A program made the translations under genes and the position numbers. The notes beneath the pieces were generated by a model, which saw only the letters and a program-made list of their open reading frames with translations, did not search any database and was not told the DNA's origin. From assembly GCA_000934385.1 (NCBI GenBank), contig KN880438.1:124001-188000 (forward strand): a stretch of DNA of 64,000 nt, in the 5' to 3' direction. This DNA is from Cylindrobasidium torrendii FP15055 ss-10. Taxonomy: Eukaryota > Basidiomycota > Agaricomycetes > Agaricales > Physalacriaceae. Shown piece by piece: positions 1 to 10,312 of this stretch. The first letter of the stretch is position 1, and the number at the start of each line of letters is the position of its first letter.

Positions 1-91
1 CAACGTTTTGGACAAGTCGTAGATGGGAGTTGTGAACAAGAGGTGTTCGGGCAGGAAGCCAAGACAGACCCGGGAATGCAGATCGAATCAT
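1..91 (-). CDS. Possible 5' end of a gene leaving the left edge
   Basis: On the minus strand an ATG at 91-89 opens a frame that stays open to base 1 (30 codons). It begins MIRSAFPGLSWLPAR and is rich in Arg, Leu and Ser with no acidic residues in the visible part, which would suit a mitochondrial targeting peptide. Nothing else of the gene is visible, so this could equally be a chance open stretch. No family is recognisable. Confidence 0.25.
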   Translation of the reverse strand, partial: MIRSAFPGLSWLPARTPLVHNSHLRLVQNV

Positions 92-493
92 CAGGTTTCG
101 TAATCTTGCTGAGCGGCACAAAAGTGAAGACTTGTGTCCGCCCAGCAGCCCAGTTCTCGATAGAGTCCTATCCTCGGTTTTCGTGGGGAACATGATAGCC
201 TCGAGGTGATCGAGAGCGTCGCGATGAAATCACCTGGAGGTGGCTGTACGCCTGTGGCAGTGAAGCTGGGATGCAGCACCGAGAGCGATCGGTGGCCCAA
301 TTCTCCCTGGAGCTCTTGGGAAAGCCCAAATGGCTGTCAATCTGACCTACCATATAGGAAACTGAAACCGCGCACACATGCGAGCTCAAGTAAACAGGTT
401 TAAGTGCGGTAGAGGTATCAATAATACATGCGTGCTGCTCCCAACTTACATTATTACATATGTATCTACAAACCAAGGACTAGATATAGATAT
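92..493. other. Intergenic, no gene seen
   Basis: This stretch lies downstream of DBP10 and upstream of the possible edge gene. The open frames here are short, begin at non-ATG codons or lack protein-like composition. It probably holds the DBP10 3' UTR and terminator. I see no RNA gene. Confidence 0.5.
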
Positions 494-3400
494 CTATCGC
501 CTCTTTTTACCATGCGAAGGACGTGCGTTCTTTTCTCTCTTCCTCTCCGAGATCCTCCTGTCCTTCCGCACCTGGTCTGCGTTCTTCAACTCGTTTTTCA
601 CCTTGCCCAGCGTCTTTCCTCCATATCTGCCTCCCATCGGCTTCTTGCCGCCCGCATGTTTCCCTGGCTTCCCGCTCTTGATACCGCGCGGCGCTGGGTC
701 ACTTTCCTCTGGACCCTTCTTCTTCGTCTGCCTTGATTTTCTCTCATAGTCTGTGCGCAGCTTGTCCATAGGCTTTGCCTCCGTGACCTTGTTATGCTTG
801 AACTTCTTTCCCCCAAACCGTGCATTTCCGCGCGCCGTCTCGTTCTCGGCGTCACCCACCCGCGGGAGGTTCACACGGTTCTTCTGCTTCCACTCATCGA
901 AACGTCCGGACCGGTACGACGCTGGCAATTTCACACCACTTTCCGTGCGTACCATCTTCTGGTTGTCTGCGCCGGTACCGTCACCCTTGATGAATCTGCG
1001 TTTCTTCTTGTCCCAGGTCATTTGCGACTTTTTGCGGCTGACCTCGTCGCCGGTCAGGTCAAAGGCTGCGTTCGATGCTTGCTGAGCGAAGGTTGCGCCG
1101 TCGGACAATGAGTAACTAGAAACAGGTCAGATAACCACTGAATGAGGACAGTCGTTCAGCGCACCCTTTCTCAGTCTCCGCATCTTTTTGGTAGTGCGAC
1201 ATGTAGAACTCCTCGTCCTTGAAGGTCTTCTTCTTGCTACCGGTGTCGAATACAGCCTAGGAAATATCAGCACACGCCGAAATGGAAAAGCAATTGAGAC
1301 TTACAAGAATCTCTTCCTCGTCAGCCATCTGAACGTCCTTGCCACTAATTTGAGCCTCGGCATCCTCTTCCTCCTCATCGACATCGTCTTCGCTCTCCGC
1401 TGCAGCGGATGTTGATGCCAAAGCCCTCTGTGCAGACTTCTGGAGGGCCTTCCTTCGCTGCGCCATAAGAACCGCATTCTCCGAATTGGCCTTCCCTCCA
1501 GTCTCCAGCACAGTCTCCGATGGCCTGAACGCGCTCACCAATCTCAGCAACGCCTTACGCTTCCCATCATCAGCCCGGACCTTCTGTTCGTCCTTCCCGC
1601 GCATCAGAACAGGGTGAAGACCACCGTCGATGCCACCACCCAACATCCACTTTGGGTCTTTGATCATCTCCTTCGCACGTTTGTGGCTGGGCGCAGACGC
1701 CTTCCCTTTGCTTCGCTCGTACATTGCTTGGCCACGAAGCATGACCTGGCGAAGCACCGGGAGTGCATGATTCATTTCGTCGAGCGTTCGCACATACTCT
1801 GTGTCTTCGTCGATGCGTTCCCTTGCGAATGTCCCGAACACCAAGTTTTCCGTATACTCTTGGTCCCCGTCGCTAGAAACTTCATTTTTCATCGGACGTC
1901 CGAGGAAAAGCTGAAGGTCGAGCAGATACGGCAGTTCACTATGTGTGACAAAGGACCACGCCCAACCTTGGCGGCCAGCGCGAGCCGTACGTCCGACACG
2001 ATGAACAAAAACACGGGCGCCTTGCGGGAAGTCGTAATTGACGACATTCTCTAACACTGGAATGTCGATACCGCGAGCGGCGACATCAGTAACAACAAGC
2101 AAGTTGGTGATACCCCGGCGGAAGCGATCCATCTGTTCTGTGCGCGCCATTTGGTCCAAAGCACCGTAGATGTGCGAGACGGAAAATCCGGTGGTGGTCA
2201 GGAGGTTGCTGAGATATTCAACATGGTGCTTGGTAGCGGCAAAGATGAGGGTTTGGTGCGGAGCCGTGTATTGTTCGTACTTGGCTTTGCCCTTGCGCTT
2301 CTTCTTGTCGCCTTCATCCCCCTCGGGTTGTGAAAATCCAAGTGGAACTTTGATCACGTCACGAAGAAGGGCTAGCAGAGCAGCATCCTTCTCCGCTTGT
2401 TTGACGGAGAAGAACGCCATTTTCAGGTCGCTACTAATCTTGCTCTCCGCATCAAGACGAACAAGTTTGGGGTTTTGCAAGCCAGCTTTCGCGAATTCGA
2501 CCAAGGATTTGGGGAGAGTTGCGGAGAAGAGCAGGGTTTGGCGGGCTTCAGGAAGACGTTGCAGAATTTCTGTCAGAGCGGTTTCAAAACCCATCTCGAA
2601 CAAACGATCTGCTTCGTCGAATACGACATATTGGACAGATTTTAGATCGAGGTTCATTTCGACCACGAGATGGAGGAGACGGCCAGGTGTCGCAATGATA
2701 CTGGGGCATGTTTAGGACACTCCAGAGGGTGAAGAGAAGGCTCACATGTCTGGATTGCTGGTGATCATCTCGAACTGCTCATCCATCCCTTCACCGCCAA
2801 CGATAAGGCCCCAGCGCAGAGCTTGTGTCTTCGAACCAGTTGATTCTTTGTCTCCAGCATGTCCACCTTCGTTGGTATGGAAGCCGCGAGCGAGTTCTTT
2901 CCCAACTCGGAGGACTTGCAGGGCAAGCTCACGAGTGGGAAGAAGGATCAATGCACGCGCGCCAAATGTTGTGGCATGACGTCCTCCGAGGCGCTGGACA
3001 AGAGGGACCATGTACGCGAGCGATTTTCCGGAGCCAGTACGGGCCATTCCAACGAGATCGCGCGGTGGTGCGGCAAGTAAGGCGGGAATGGCTAGTCGTT
3101 GAATGGGAGTGGGCATTCGGAAGCCTTGCAACGTTAAGGAGCGGAGCAACGATGGGTGTAAACCTTTCAATTTATTAGTATTAAAAAATATCTTGAGCAA
3201 ATGAGCTAGCATACGCACCCATGCTTTGAAAACTACCGCCTCCAAGTTCTCCCTTCTGGATCTTGTTTTTACCACCCTTGGCCTTCTTCACAACGTCTGC
3301 TCCGTCCCTAACATTACGCTTGGAAATGGACTCTGCCATGAGCTTGCGAAGGTCATCGTCGTCCTCATCGTCTGCCGTATGAGAAAGCTTGGTTCGCTTA

Positions 3401-3513
3401 TTGGTGAGAGCAGCGGTGATATCCACTTCTTCATCGGATTCTGGGACCTCCAAGTAGTCGTCCGCCTCGTCGCTATCGCTCTCCGCAAGTTTTCGTTTCT
3501 GATGAGAGGACAT
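494..3513 (-). CDS. DBP10: ATP-dependent RNA helicase DBP10 (DEAD box, 60S ribosome biogenesis)
   Basis: Five exons (3513-3219, 3163-2746, 2700-1305, 1256-1165, 1115-494) join in frame to about 940 residues. The order is an acidic N-terminus (start MSSHQKRKLAESD), a Q-motif region, Walker A MARTGSGK, PTRELALQ, TPGR, DEAD within FDEADRLFEMG, SAT within LLFSATLPKS, and HRVGRTARAGR in the second RecA lobe. A basic C-terminal region ends in KKRR. The tail following the helicase core (SDGATFAQQASNAAFDL) is the DBP10 C-terminal domain, which separates it from other DEAD-box helicases. In yeast Dbp10 acts in the nucleolus on pre-60S particles. Introns are 45-55 bp. The start at 3513 was chosen because the frame further upstream contains no better ATG and enters the opposing gene. 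Confidence 0.93.
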
Positions 3514-3546
3514 GGTCAAGAAATTTCGCACAGCCACACGATCACT
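3514..3546. promoter_or_regulatory. 33-bp divergent gap between start codons
   Basis: Only 33 bases separate the ATG of DBP10 (minus) from the ATG of the Snm1/Rpr2-like gene (plus). Both promoters must therefore overlap each other's transcribed leader or coding sequence. No TATA box is visible in the gap. Confidence 0.6.
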
Positions 3547-4071
3547 ATGGATGAGGCTACCACCAAGTTCCAGGAGACTCTCAAATATGCTCTCTTTTCG
3601 ACAGCACCATTGATATCCGCACAGACGCATGGTTCTGGGAATTCAAGTGATTTCTGCCAGAGCTGTGGTGGAGACCTCCTTGACGGATTGAGCACCGTTC
3701 GCAGCGTCCGAAAGAACGGTCGACGCTTACGGGAAATCCAATGTGGGACATGCAGCTATACTTTACAGCAAGAACGACAAGCAGAAAATGTACCGTCCTA
3801 TCCGATGTCTCGCCATCAACGCCGTCGTATAAAGCAAACTACACCAGCCACCAAACCCATTACCGTGCGACCGTTCCCTGAATCAAAACTCGCCTCACCT
3901 TTGGTTCTACCACCGCCCATCGTCGAACCCCCAACAAAGACTCCAATAAAAACTCAACAAAAGAAGAAATCCACACTCCAGGGCATGTTGGAGCGAAACC
4001 GCAAGCGCAAAGACAGTAGTCCTCAGGCTCCTGCCAACGCTGGTTTGGCCATGTTTTTGAGCCAGTTATAG
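3547..4071 (+). CDS. RNase MRP/P subunit of the Snm1/Rpr2 type
   Basis: Single-exon frame of 174 codons beginning MDEATTKFQETLKYALFS. It has a helical N-terminus, then a zinc-ribbon-like pair of CxxC motifs (CQSCGG and, about 35 residues on, CGTCSY), then a basic linker and a Lys/Arg-rich tail. This layout and length match the Rpr2/Rpp21/Snm1 family, small zinc proteins of RNase P and RNase MRP that process tRNA and rRNA precursors. The family call rests on motif spacing and size only; Snm1 and Rpr2 are not distinguished. It is divergent from DBP10, another rRNA-processing gene. Confidence 0.6.
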   Translation: MDEATTKFQETLKYALFSTAPLISAQTHGSGNSSDFCQSCGGDLLDGLSTVRSVRKNGRRLREIQCGTCSYTLQQERQAENVPSYPMSRHQRRRIKQTTPATKPITVRPFPESKLASPLVLPPPIVEPPTKTPIKTQQKKKSTLQGMLERNRKRKDSSPQAPANAGLAMFLSQL

Positions 4072-4601
4072 GTAAGGAAAGGTACCGGTCGCACACTCGA
4101 TTGTACTGCTGCATCTGACTGCGCAGCTAGATGAGGGACCATCCGCACCGAACCCTCATTTGGACAGCCTGATGTTAAAGCGCACTCGAGGTTCGTAGTT
4201 TCCTCTTCATTCAAAGCTCTATTCCAATCCTACTCACTCGATGTTGGAAATCAGCATACCACCAAAGTTAAAATCCACTTCCGCAATTACTTCCGCAAGA
4301 AAACCAACACTATCAAACTACAACAGTCTGTTAGCCGTGCGCATACATATGTGCTCGCTGCTGGCGCCCGTGACTGAATTTGCCTCGTTTGCCGTGCGTC
4401 CAAACGTAACAAGTCGACGCAGATTCAGAAAATGGTGTCGAGTCTTGACTGTCAGCTCAACATGAGTGCGAACTGATTCGAGGGTCTCCACGTACACCCG
4501 CGGTCCGTCGTACTTGTAAACATACAATGCTATATCGGTAGGCCACCACGAGGGTTTACACTGTTTGCTACAATGAAACAGAATCTTTTGATGTCCGTCG
4601 C
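4072..4601. other. Gap between Snm1-like gene and Luz-like gene, with an unexplained open stretch
   Basis: Both flanking genes end here (convergent 3' ends). On the minus strand, one frame is open from the Luz stop (about 4602) to about 4318 with protein-like composition (for example SWWPTDIALYVYKYDGPR), but it has no ATG of its own. A GTGAGT donor-like site follows near 4236. I could not build a convincing gene, so it is left as intergenic. Confidence 0.4.
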
Positions 4602-5524
4602 CTAATGCAGAGCAGGAATTACCTCAGGCGACTGCGCCATGTATGCCATCCCTGCCATCACGATACTCTCGGTCACCTTGAGCTCGGTCTCGTTTCGCGG
4701 GGCGTACACCATAATGAATTCGCTGGGGATATACAAGATAGGCTGTCCAAGCAAGATGTTGGCGAGGACGTTGGCAAACTTGAGGTGTCGGGTGACGCCG
4801 CTCAGCGGGTGTCGCTCGCCCCATCCGCGTTCAATGACTAGACAAACATTGACGTGAGTATCACAAATAATAACATGGCTAGTCAGGGCATTGTAAACTT
4901 GGGAGAACATACCAGCGCGACAGTCTGCAGGCGAGAGAACGAGATGCATAGAGTGGTCGAGAGCGTGGATGTGTCCGATTTCGCGTCTGTAGCGTCCCGC
5001 GACGAGTCGCGCCTCAATGTGCGGCTGGAGTTTCATGGCAATTGTGCGGCGGTTGTGGTCGGAGGACTCAGTGTAGGTCACCAAGTCCGCATTGGAAGCC
5101 GCCAGGCAGGTGAAAAGTTCGTCGAGCCTCTAGCGCTATGCGTTAAATCCACAAGAAAAGGCAAGGACGGTAGCCGCCGCACCTGCATGAAAGACGGAAG
5201 AGGGCGTTGTGTTATTTGACGATGGGGGACGGCATGCCAGCCTAATATGGGGCGACTGCCTTCGCGCTGAGGGACCTTCGATATATCAAGCCAAGTTTGC
5301 TGGTCGGGGTCAAGTGCATAGGCGACAATACTTGTCGTCTCTTGCCCAAAGAATTTACAGATGTTGGCAAAGAACCATCCAACAAGATTTGGCGGAAAGC
5401 CGCCCTTATCCAGGTCGATGTACTTGCGGTAGTTGTCGACAGACCAAGTGAATGCAACACTCAGCCCCAGAAGGGTGACGAGGACGGGCACTGGGATTGG
5501 GATGGTGGATGGCGTGGAAGTCAT
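4602..5524 (-). CDS. Fungal luciferase-family protein (Luz homologue)
   Basis: Three exons (5524-5183, 5129-4913, 4837-4602; introns 53 and 75 bp) give 264 residues, almost the length of the Neonothopanus luciferase nnLuz (267, from memory). There is one hydrophobic N-terminal segment (about residues 11-28, VPVLVTLLGLSVAF). Next come the family's PREGSRP-like block (QREGSRPILGW), a His-rich segment (RREIGHIHALDHSMHLVL), GWGERHPLSG, and the C-terminal block FIMVYAPRNETE followed by GMAYM. These blocks occur in the same order as in fungal Luz proteins (Pfam Luciferase domain). Fungal Luz oxidises 3-hydroxyhispidin with O2 and emits light, but many non-luminous Agaricomycetes carry relatives of unknown function. 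No hispidin pathway gene is seen in this window, so luminescence is not implied. Likely anchored to a membrane by the N-terminal segment. Confidence 0.82.
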
Positions 5525-6977
5525 TGTGAGACTAGGTTCGTGCGATGTGCTACTCTCGCCTTTTATACATACCGCGGACATGCGAGACAAGGTGGTCAGG
5601 GTGACCTGAAGCATTTGCTGTGACCCGTGAGGGTCCCTGCATGATGTGTCAAAATGCGAACCAGGTCATAGGTCTTGGCTTAAGGGTACACTAGGACTAA
5701 TGAGTACCCGTCTGACGGACGCAGATATCGAGCATTCCCACATTGTTGTACACGCTACAGGACAGAGTATTCCTTCTGGAAGCAATCAGAATCCCGACTT
5801 CCCTGTAATTTGGATGTTCGTGGTACCCATGTGCCTTCAATCCAAGGAGACTGGAGAAAGGTGTGGAAACGATGTCGCGTGCTTACAGTTGTGACCCAGC
5901 AAGGCATATTACAATCCAATAAATGCCCCCTGCGGCGGCTGGACATCGCTCGAATTGAATCATAGAACGGCCCCAGAACGATAATGCTGGGCTTGTGGAT
6001 TTTACTAAGTAGCACTGAGTTACCTAGCCTGGGTTCTGTTAGAGTTATGAGCGTGCATTGTACTATAGATTCGAGTAGTTCTAGGGCAATGACTCACAAT
6101 AAAGTACTAAATCTTGTTTGCCAGCCTGACGGCCGAGGCCTGCCAGTGCCAGTGAGGAGCAGACGTCGGGGCTGGTGTAAGTTTCGTGTAAGTCTACTGA
6201 AGTTCGTCGAAGTCGGATCTTCGCGGCATGGCATCGTTATTGCATTATGAGGTAACGAAGATTCCCCAGGACCCCAGTCTACGGACAGTCCAGGACAATG
6301 CGTATAGCGTCGTGGAAGGAGGTAGGCAGAGCTCATGAAATCGCAGATCTGAGCTGCCGAGGTCTGCCGGCCTACATTCAATCAATGATCACTTCGAGTT
6401 GACTTCGAGTGGCACACACCTTCCAAGTTTTGCGTCTGTTGTTTTCTGGCCACAAAAACACAACCATTGCGGTGAAATCACTGCACACAATTTATGCAGC
6501 CGAACATCGGCCCTAGAAGCGGTCTACATCGGGAGTGGCGGGACGCAGTTGATGAATCTGCTCTAGATGGATCCTCCACTTGTTCAAAACGTAATCTCTG
6601 GCGGACCTTTACATTTTCAACTGTAGGTGCTACTAGTACTAGCCCCAATTTTGGAACTCTGGGCGCTGCCTCAGCCCGATTTCCTTTATGTAGTAGCCGG
6701 GCCTGCGATAATTCATGACATTGTCAGTCGGCTTTTCAAAAGTAGTGGTTTGTAGCCCGCAAATAAACTGGTCTATGAGATCCTGTCTGACTGACCTATG
6801 GTTGTGGAGGCTATAGAGGCTCAGAAATGCGACGGACAGCGACATGATCGATTTCACTAAAGTGCTGAGCAGGTGCTGAGAGACGCTGAGCCTGCGCTGA
6901 GCGCTGGCGCTGGGTCCTGACAGAAACCGATCAATCTCACACAGCTTCCGTTCTCACGCTCATGGTCACTTAGGCGT
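5525..6977. other. Long gap between divergent Luz-like and Zn2Cys6 genes
   Basis: About 1.45 kb with no supportable gene on either strand; the open frames are under 100 codons and unremarkable. It holds the promoters of two divergent genes and, near the right end, a phased GCTGAG cluster listed separately. Confidence 0.5.
6864..6901. repeat. Four GCTGAG hexamers at helical spacing
   Basis: GCTGAG occurs at 6864, 6875, 6885 and 6896, spacings of 11, 10 and 11 bp, followed by two GCGCTGG copies. It sits about 75-115 bp before the Zn2Cys6 start codon. The spacing puts all four on one face of the helix, as expected for an array of protein-binding sites. Confidence 0.6.
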
Positions 6978-9900
6978 ATGGCGCCAACATACTCGAACCT
7001 CAGCGAAGAAGAACTCGTTGTTGCCCGACTTAATGGTCAGGTGGGTTTCTCCCTTATACGATTGCTTACGTGTTATCCAATTTGACGCAGGTGTCCTGTG
7101 CAGAGTGTCGGAGGTAGCTACCCTCTCACCATTAGCAGCAAGACGAGGACCCCCTACTGAGTGCCATAGATTGAAACTCAAATGTAACAAGAAACTACCA
7201 TGTGGATCCTGCGGTTCGCTAGTGCGATAGTGACAATGATAAACAACTCATCGAAACGTAGTGAAGCGCAATTGTGAATCTATATGTCCTCTAGGTGCAC
7301 TAACACTGTTTCCGAATGGTACAGCTAGTCTCTAACTCTTTTCAGGAACTCTTGCGAATGGTATGGGGAAGAAGTGCGTATAGTGAGCTTTGTTCTTGAG
7401 GCGTATTAACATCGTCAACAGAATGGTTGTTTCGGACGCGAAAGATCTCCATACCCGAGTCGCAACGCTCGGAAGCCGAATACAAGACCTTGAGAATGCG
7501 CTAGCGCAATTCCAGTCCACTGTAACTGAGGAAACGCACCCTCTTCTTCGTCCGGAGCTTCTGGTCATCAAGAGCCCGCTGGATCATGTTGATACCACCA
7601 TTGCTGAGCCAGCTAAGACAGAGGCCGACCCATTGGACGATATCGTCGACGCATTTGGGACTCTTGCGGTGAGTGATAAGGGCTGGACAAAATATTTCGG
7701 GAGCTCCGGCGGGGCAGAGGTGCGTGCATGATCCACTATCGAGTCTTTACTCAACCTTTCGCAGAGTCTTTTTCTGGTAGGCCATTTACTTGCAATTGCA
7801 GGCTCATCTGATTCAAAACCACAAAACCAGGCCGGGGCCGAGTTTCGTACCACAGTCGCTGGAGATATTGAGCCTCCGTTGCTTCTCAAACCCATCCCAG
7901 GAATGCACAAGAAATTCCCCACCCACCCTTCTGGAGAATATGATATACCCGGCTGTATCGATGTTTCTTACACCCATTTACCATCGAAGGAACGGGCTTG
8001 GGCATTGACCGCCATATATTTTGATTGCGGGCCATGGAGCGGCCAGATGGTGACCCAGGCCGAGTTCGTCGACGAAATAATTGTACCGTTATACCATTTC
8101 CTTGATGAAAGACTTCGGGACCCATCTTTGGCATTTGCTCATCCTCATTCGTGTCATAGGCTTGCACTCGCCTTCGCAGGTGAGTGGCAACGTCCTCTAG
8201 GTAAAAAGCTCACCCAAAGATCCTCCTCTAGTGTTCGCTGTCGCTGTTCTTGTGGACTACAGTGGCCCACCTAATAGCCCTGAATCCGACGTCTACGCCC
8301 AAATTTCAGCGGGACTTATGTTTCTCGATTCGATTTTCGATAAACCCGAGTTCGCAACCGTCCAGACGCTCATTGTTCTAGCCGTATTTCTCAACCACGG
8401 CGGACGCAAGTATACATCGGATGGCGCATTGACCGCTTCTTCCCTGGCTGCACGATTGTCGCAGAAAGTGAGCATTACGATTCATCTCTGGTTAATTGCT
8501 AGCATGGCTTTTATTGTGCTGACCTCTCCGATAGATTGGTCTCCGTAAGTTTCCAACTCATCTTAGACGAGGTTATGTCGATTTCTTCATTCAGACTATG
8601 AGACGGAAGTTTGGCGGTATGATCCTAAGATCCTGGACCGTCGAAGAAGATTGTTTTGGGAGGTATATGCGTTCGATAGTAACTTGGCGAGTCATTACAT
8701 CCTCCTGCAACCCTTCGGTGCTAAAGCACGGGATAGAGCCTCAAACTTGGCCGTCCACCTACTTTCAACCACAGGCATATTAAATGTGAATTTCCAGTTG
8801 ACGAGGATGCCACCCTGGATGAGAAGGGAAAGATATGGCCTGGCTGTAAGTGTTCCGTCAATGTTGTTCACATCTACTCACAAGACTTACTAGACTTCCG
8901 TCTACGATGTACTTTTCTTAGAGATGTGCGCTTGTCATAACGCTACGCAAATCTGAGAAAGCTAACCATGTGAAGCTAGTATGCCATGTTGTGGAGGCGT
9001 CTCTCTCCGCCGAGCCGCCAACGTACGCACGGATTCTTGAGCTGGATAGTCAACTGCGACTTTTCCGACCTATGACATTGTACATACGCCGACCGTTGGC
9101 TGCAGATGCTCCATCCAAAGAACATCTCCGCAAATTTTTGCTGCTTCAATATCGCGCTCTGAGTTCGTCTGTACTTTCATTGCATTGCGCTGAGCATTGA
9201 CCCAACCATTAGGTGGAATATACATCCATCGCAGTTTCTTCGTGCGCGCAGTCCGCGCATACCCCGAAAATCCGTTACTCAGTCCGTACTCAGCTTCGTA
9301 TTTAGCGACGTACCGATGTGCATCGGGGTACATCAGACATGCAGCGAGAACTTTTGAAAGATATCCGGAGACGTTCTTCAGATGGTGGAGTGTCTGGTCA
9401 AGTCGTGCGTTCTTTTTCGGCCGTTGTTTTTCTCTATTGACCCATTGCGATAGTTTTTACGTCGTCCGTGAGCAAACACGACCAGCAATACATGTGGCAA
9501 GTGACCCTAATGCATTGGACAGGTCGTTTTAGGCATTGTGTCCATCCGAACCCTCGACATGCATACTGCGTCGAGGGCATTCGCTGAGTTTGGCCTGGCT
9601 ATAGAAATGTTCGAGCTGAGCGCTGGTAGAAATTCGCGCGCGAGACATGGGCTGGTGCGTATTCCCTTCTCTTCCATCATTGCGCTATGTTACTGATAAT
9701 CACCGGAATCAAGGTCATTCTGCAGTCTATGCGCGACAAGGCCATTGCGCGATTCTCTTCCGAGAAACTGAACGCTGAACAGGTCGCGACGTTCTCTTCA
9801 CAACCATCTAACCTAGGCCTGGAAATGGATGCAGACGAAGAGCTCGAGATTTTTGGTGGTAAAACGAGATTGACGGTGGTGGTCTCGAAATTGTTGGAGG

Positions 9901-10271
9901 GCAGGCAGCGGGCGAAAGGAGGTAGAGGTCTCCGCAGAGAAAATTCCACATCTGACCAAGCAACCCCGCTTTACGACCCCGGCGTCGGCGCTCTGCACTA
10001 TTTGCCAACCGAAGCCCCGCTCGATAATGACCTATTCAACTCAAGCTCGCATTACGCATCAAACGCTGGCCTGCAGGCTTCATACGAACGAGACATGCAC
10101 ATTCCAGTGGACTTCGATTGGGTGCAAGCATTTTCGACAGACAATTGGGCCACAGTATTGGAGACTGGTGAGTGGTCCAAGGTCGATGGCCTACAGCGTA
10201 CGGAGGAGGGACCTGCCCCAGACGCGTGGTCAGCAGCTACGAGTTCAGAAGACTTCTTGGGATTAGGTTGA
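6978..10271 (+). CDS. Zn2Cys6 transcription factor with fungal-trans domain
   Basis: Start MAPTYSNLSEEELVVARLNGQ (6978-7040), then small exons 7091-7113, 7170-7213, 7262-7294, 7346-7373 and 7422-7719, then further exons to 10271. Splicing assembles a complete binuclear cluster: CAEC, RRLKLKC, NKKLPC, SC, VKRNC and ESIC, with the usual CPLGTLANG tail. A coiled coil follows (about DAKDLHTRVATLGSRIQDLENALAQ), then the KYFGSSGG motif. The fungal-trans region includes MFLDSIFDKPEFATVQTLIV, NHGGRKYTSDGA and RRLFWEVYAFDSNL. The C-terminus is acidic and Ser-rich (DFLGLG end), a possible activation region. It should bind CGG half-sites in the nucleus. Target genes are unknown; the divergent Luz-like gene is the nearest candidate on that side. 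Internal exon joins beyond 7719 were only partly resolved. Confidence 0.85.
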
Positions 10272-10312
10272 TGTAATATTAGTGCATCTATAACGCGCCC
10301 ATCCTATATCCC

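Noticed and set aside
5646..6857. Several 70-95-codon frames in the Luz/TF gap
   Set aside because: No splice signals, domains or protein-like composition, and several begin at non-ATG codons.
4602..10271. A bioluminescence gene cluster
   Set aside because: Only the Luz-like gene is present. No polyketide synthase, FAD monooxygenase or hydrolase of the hispidin pathway is seen near it.
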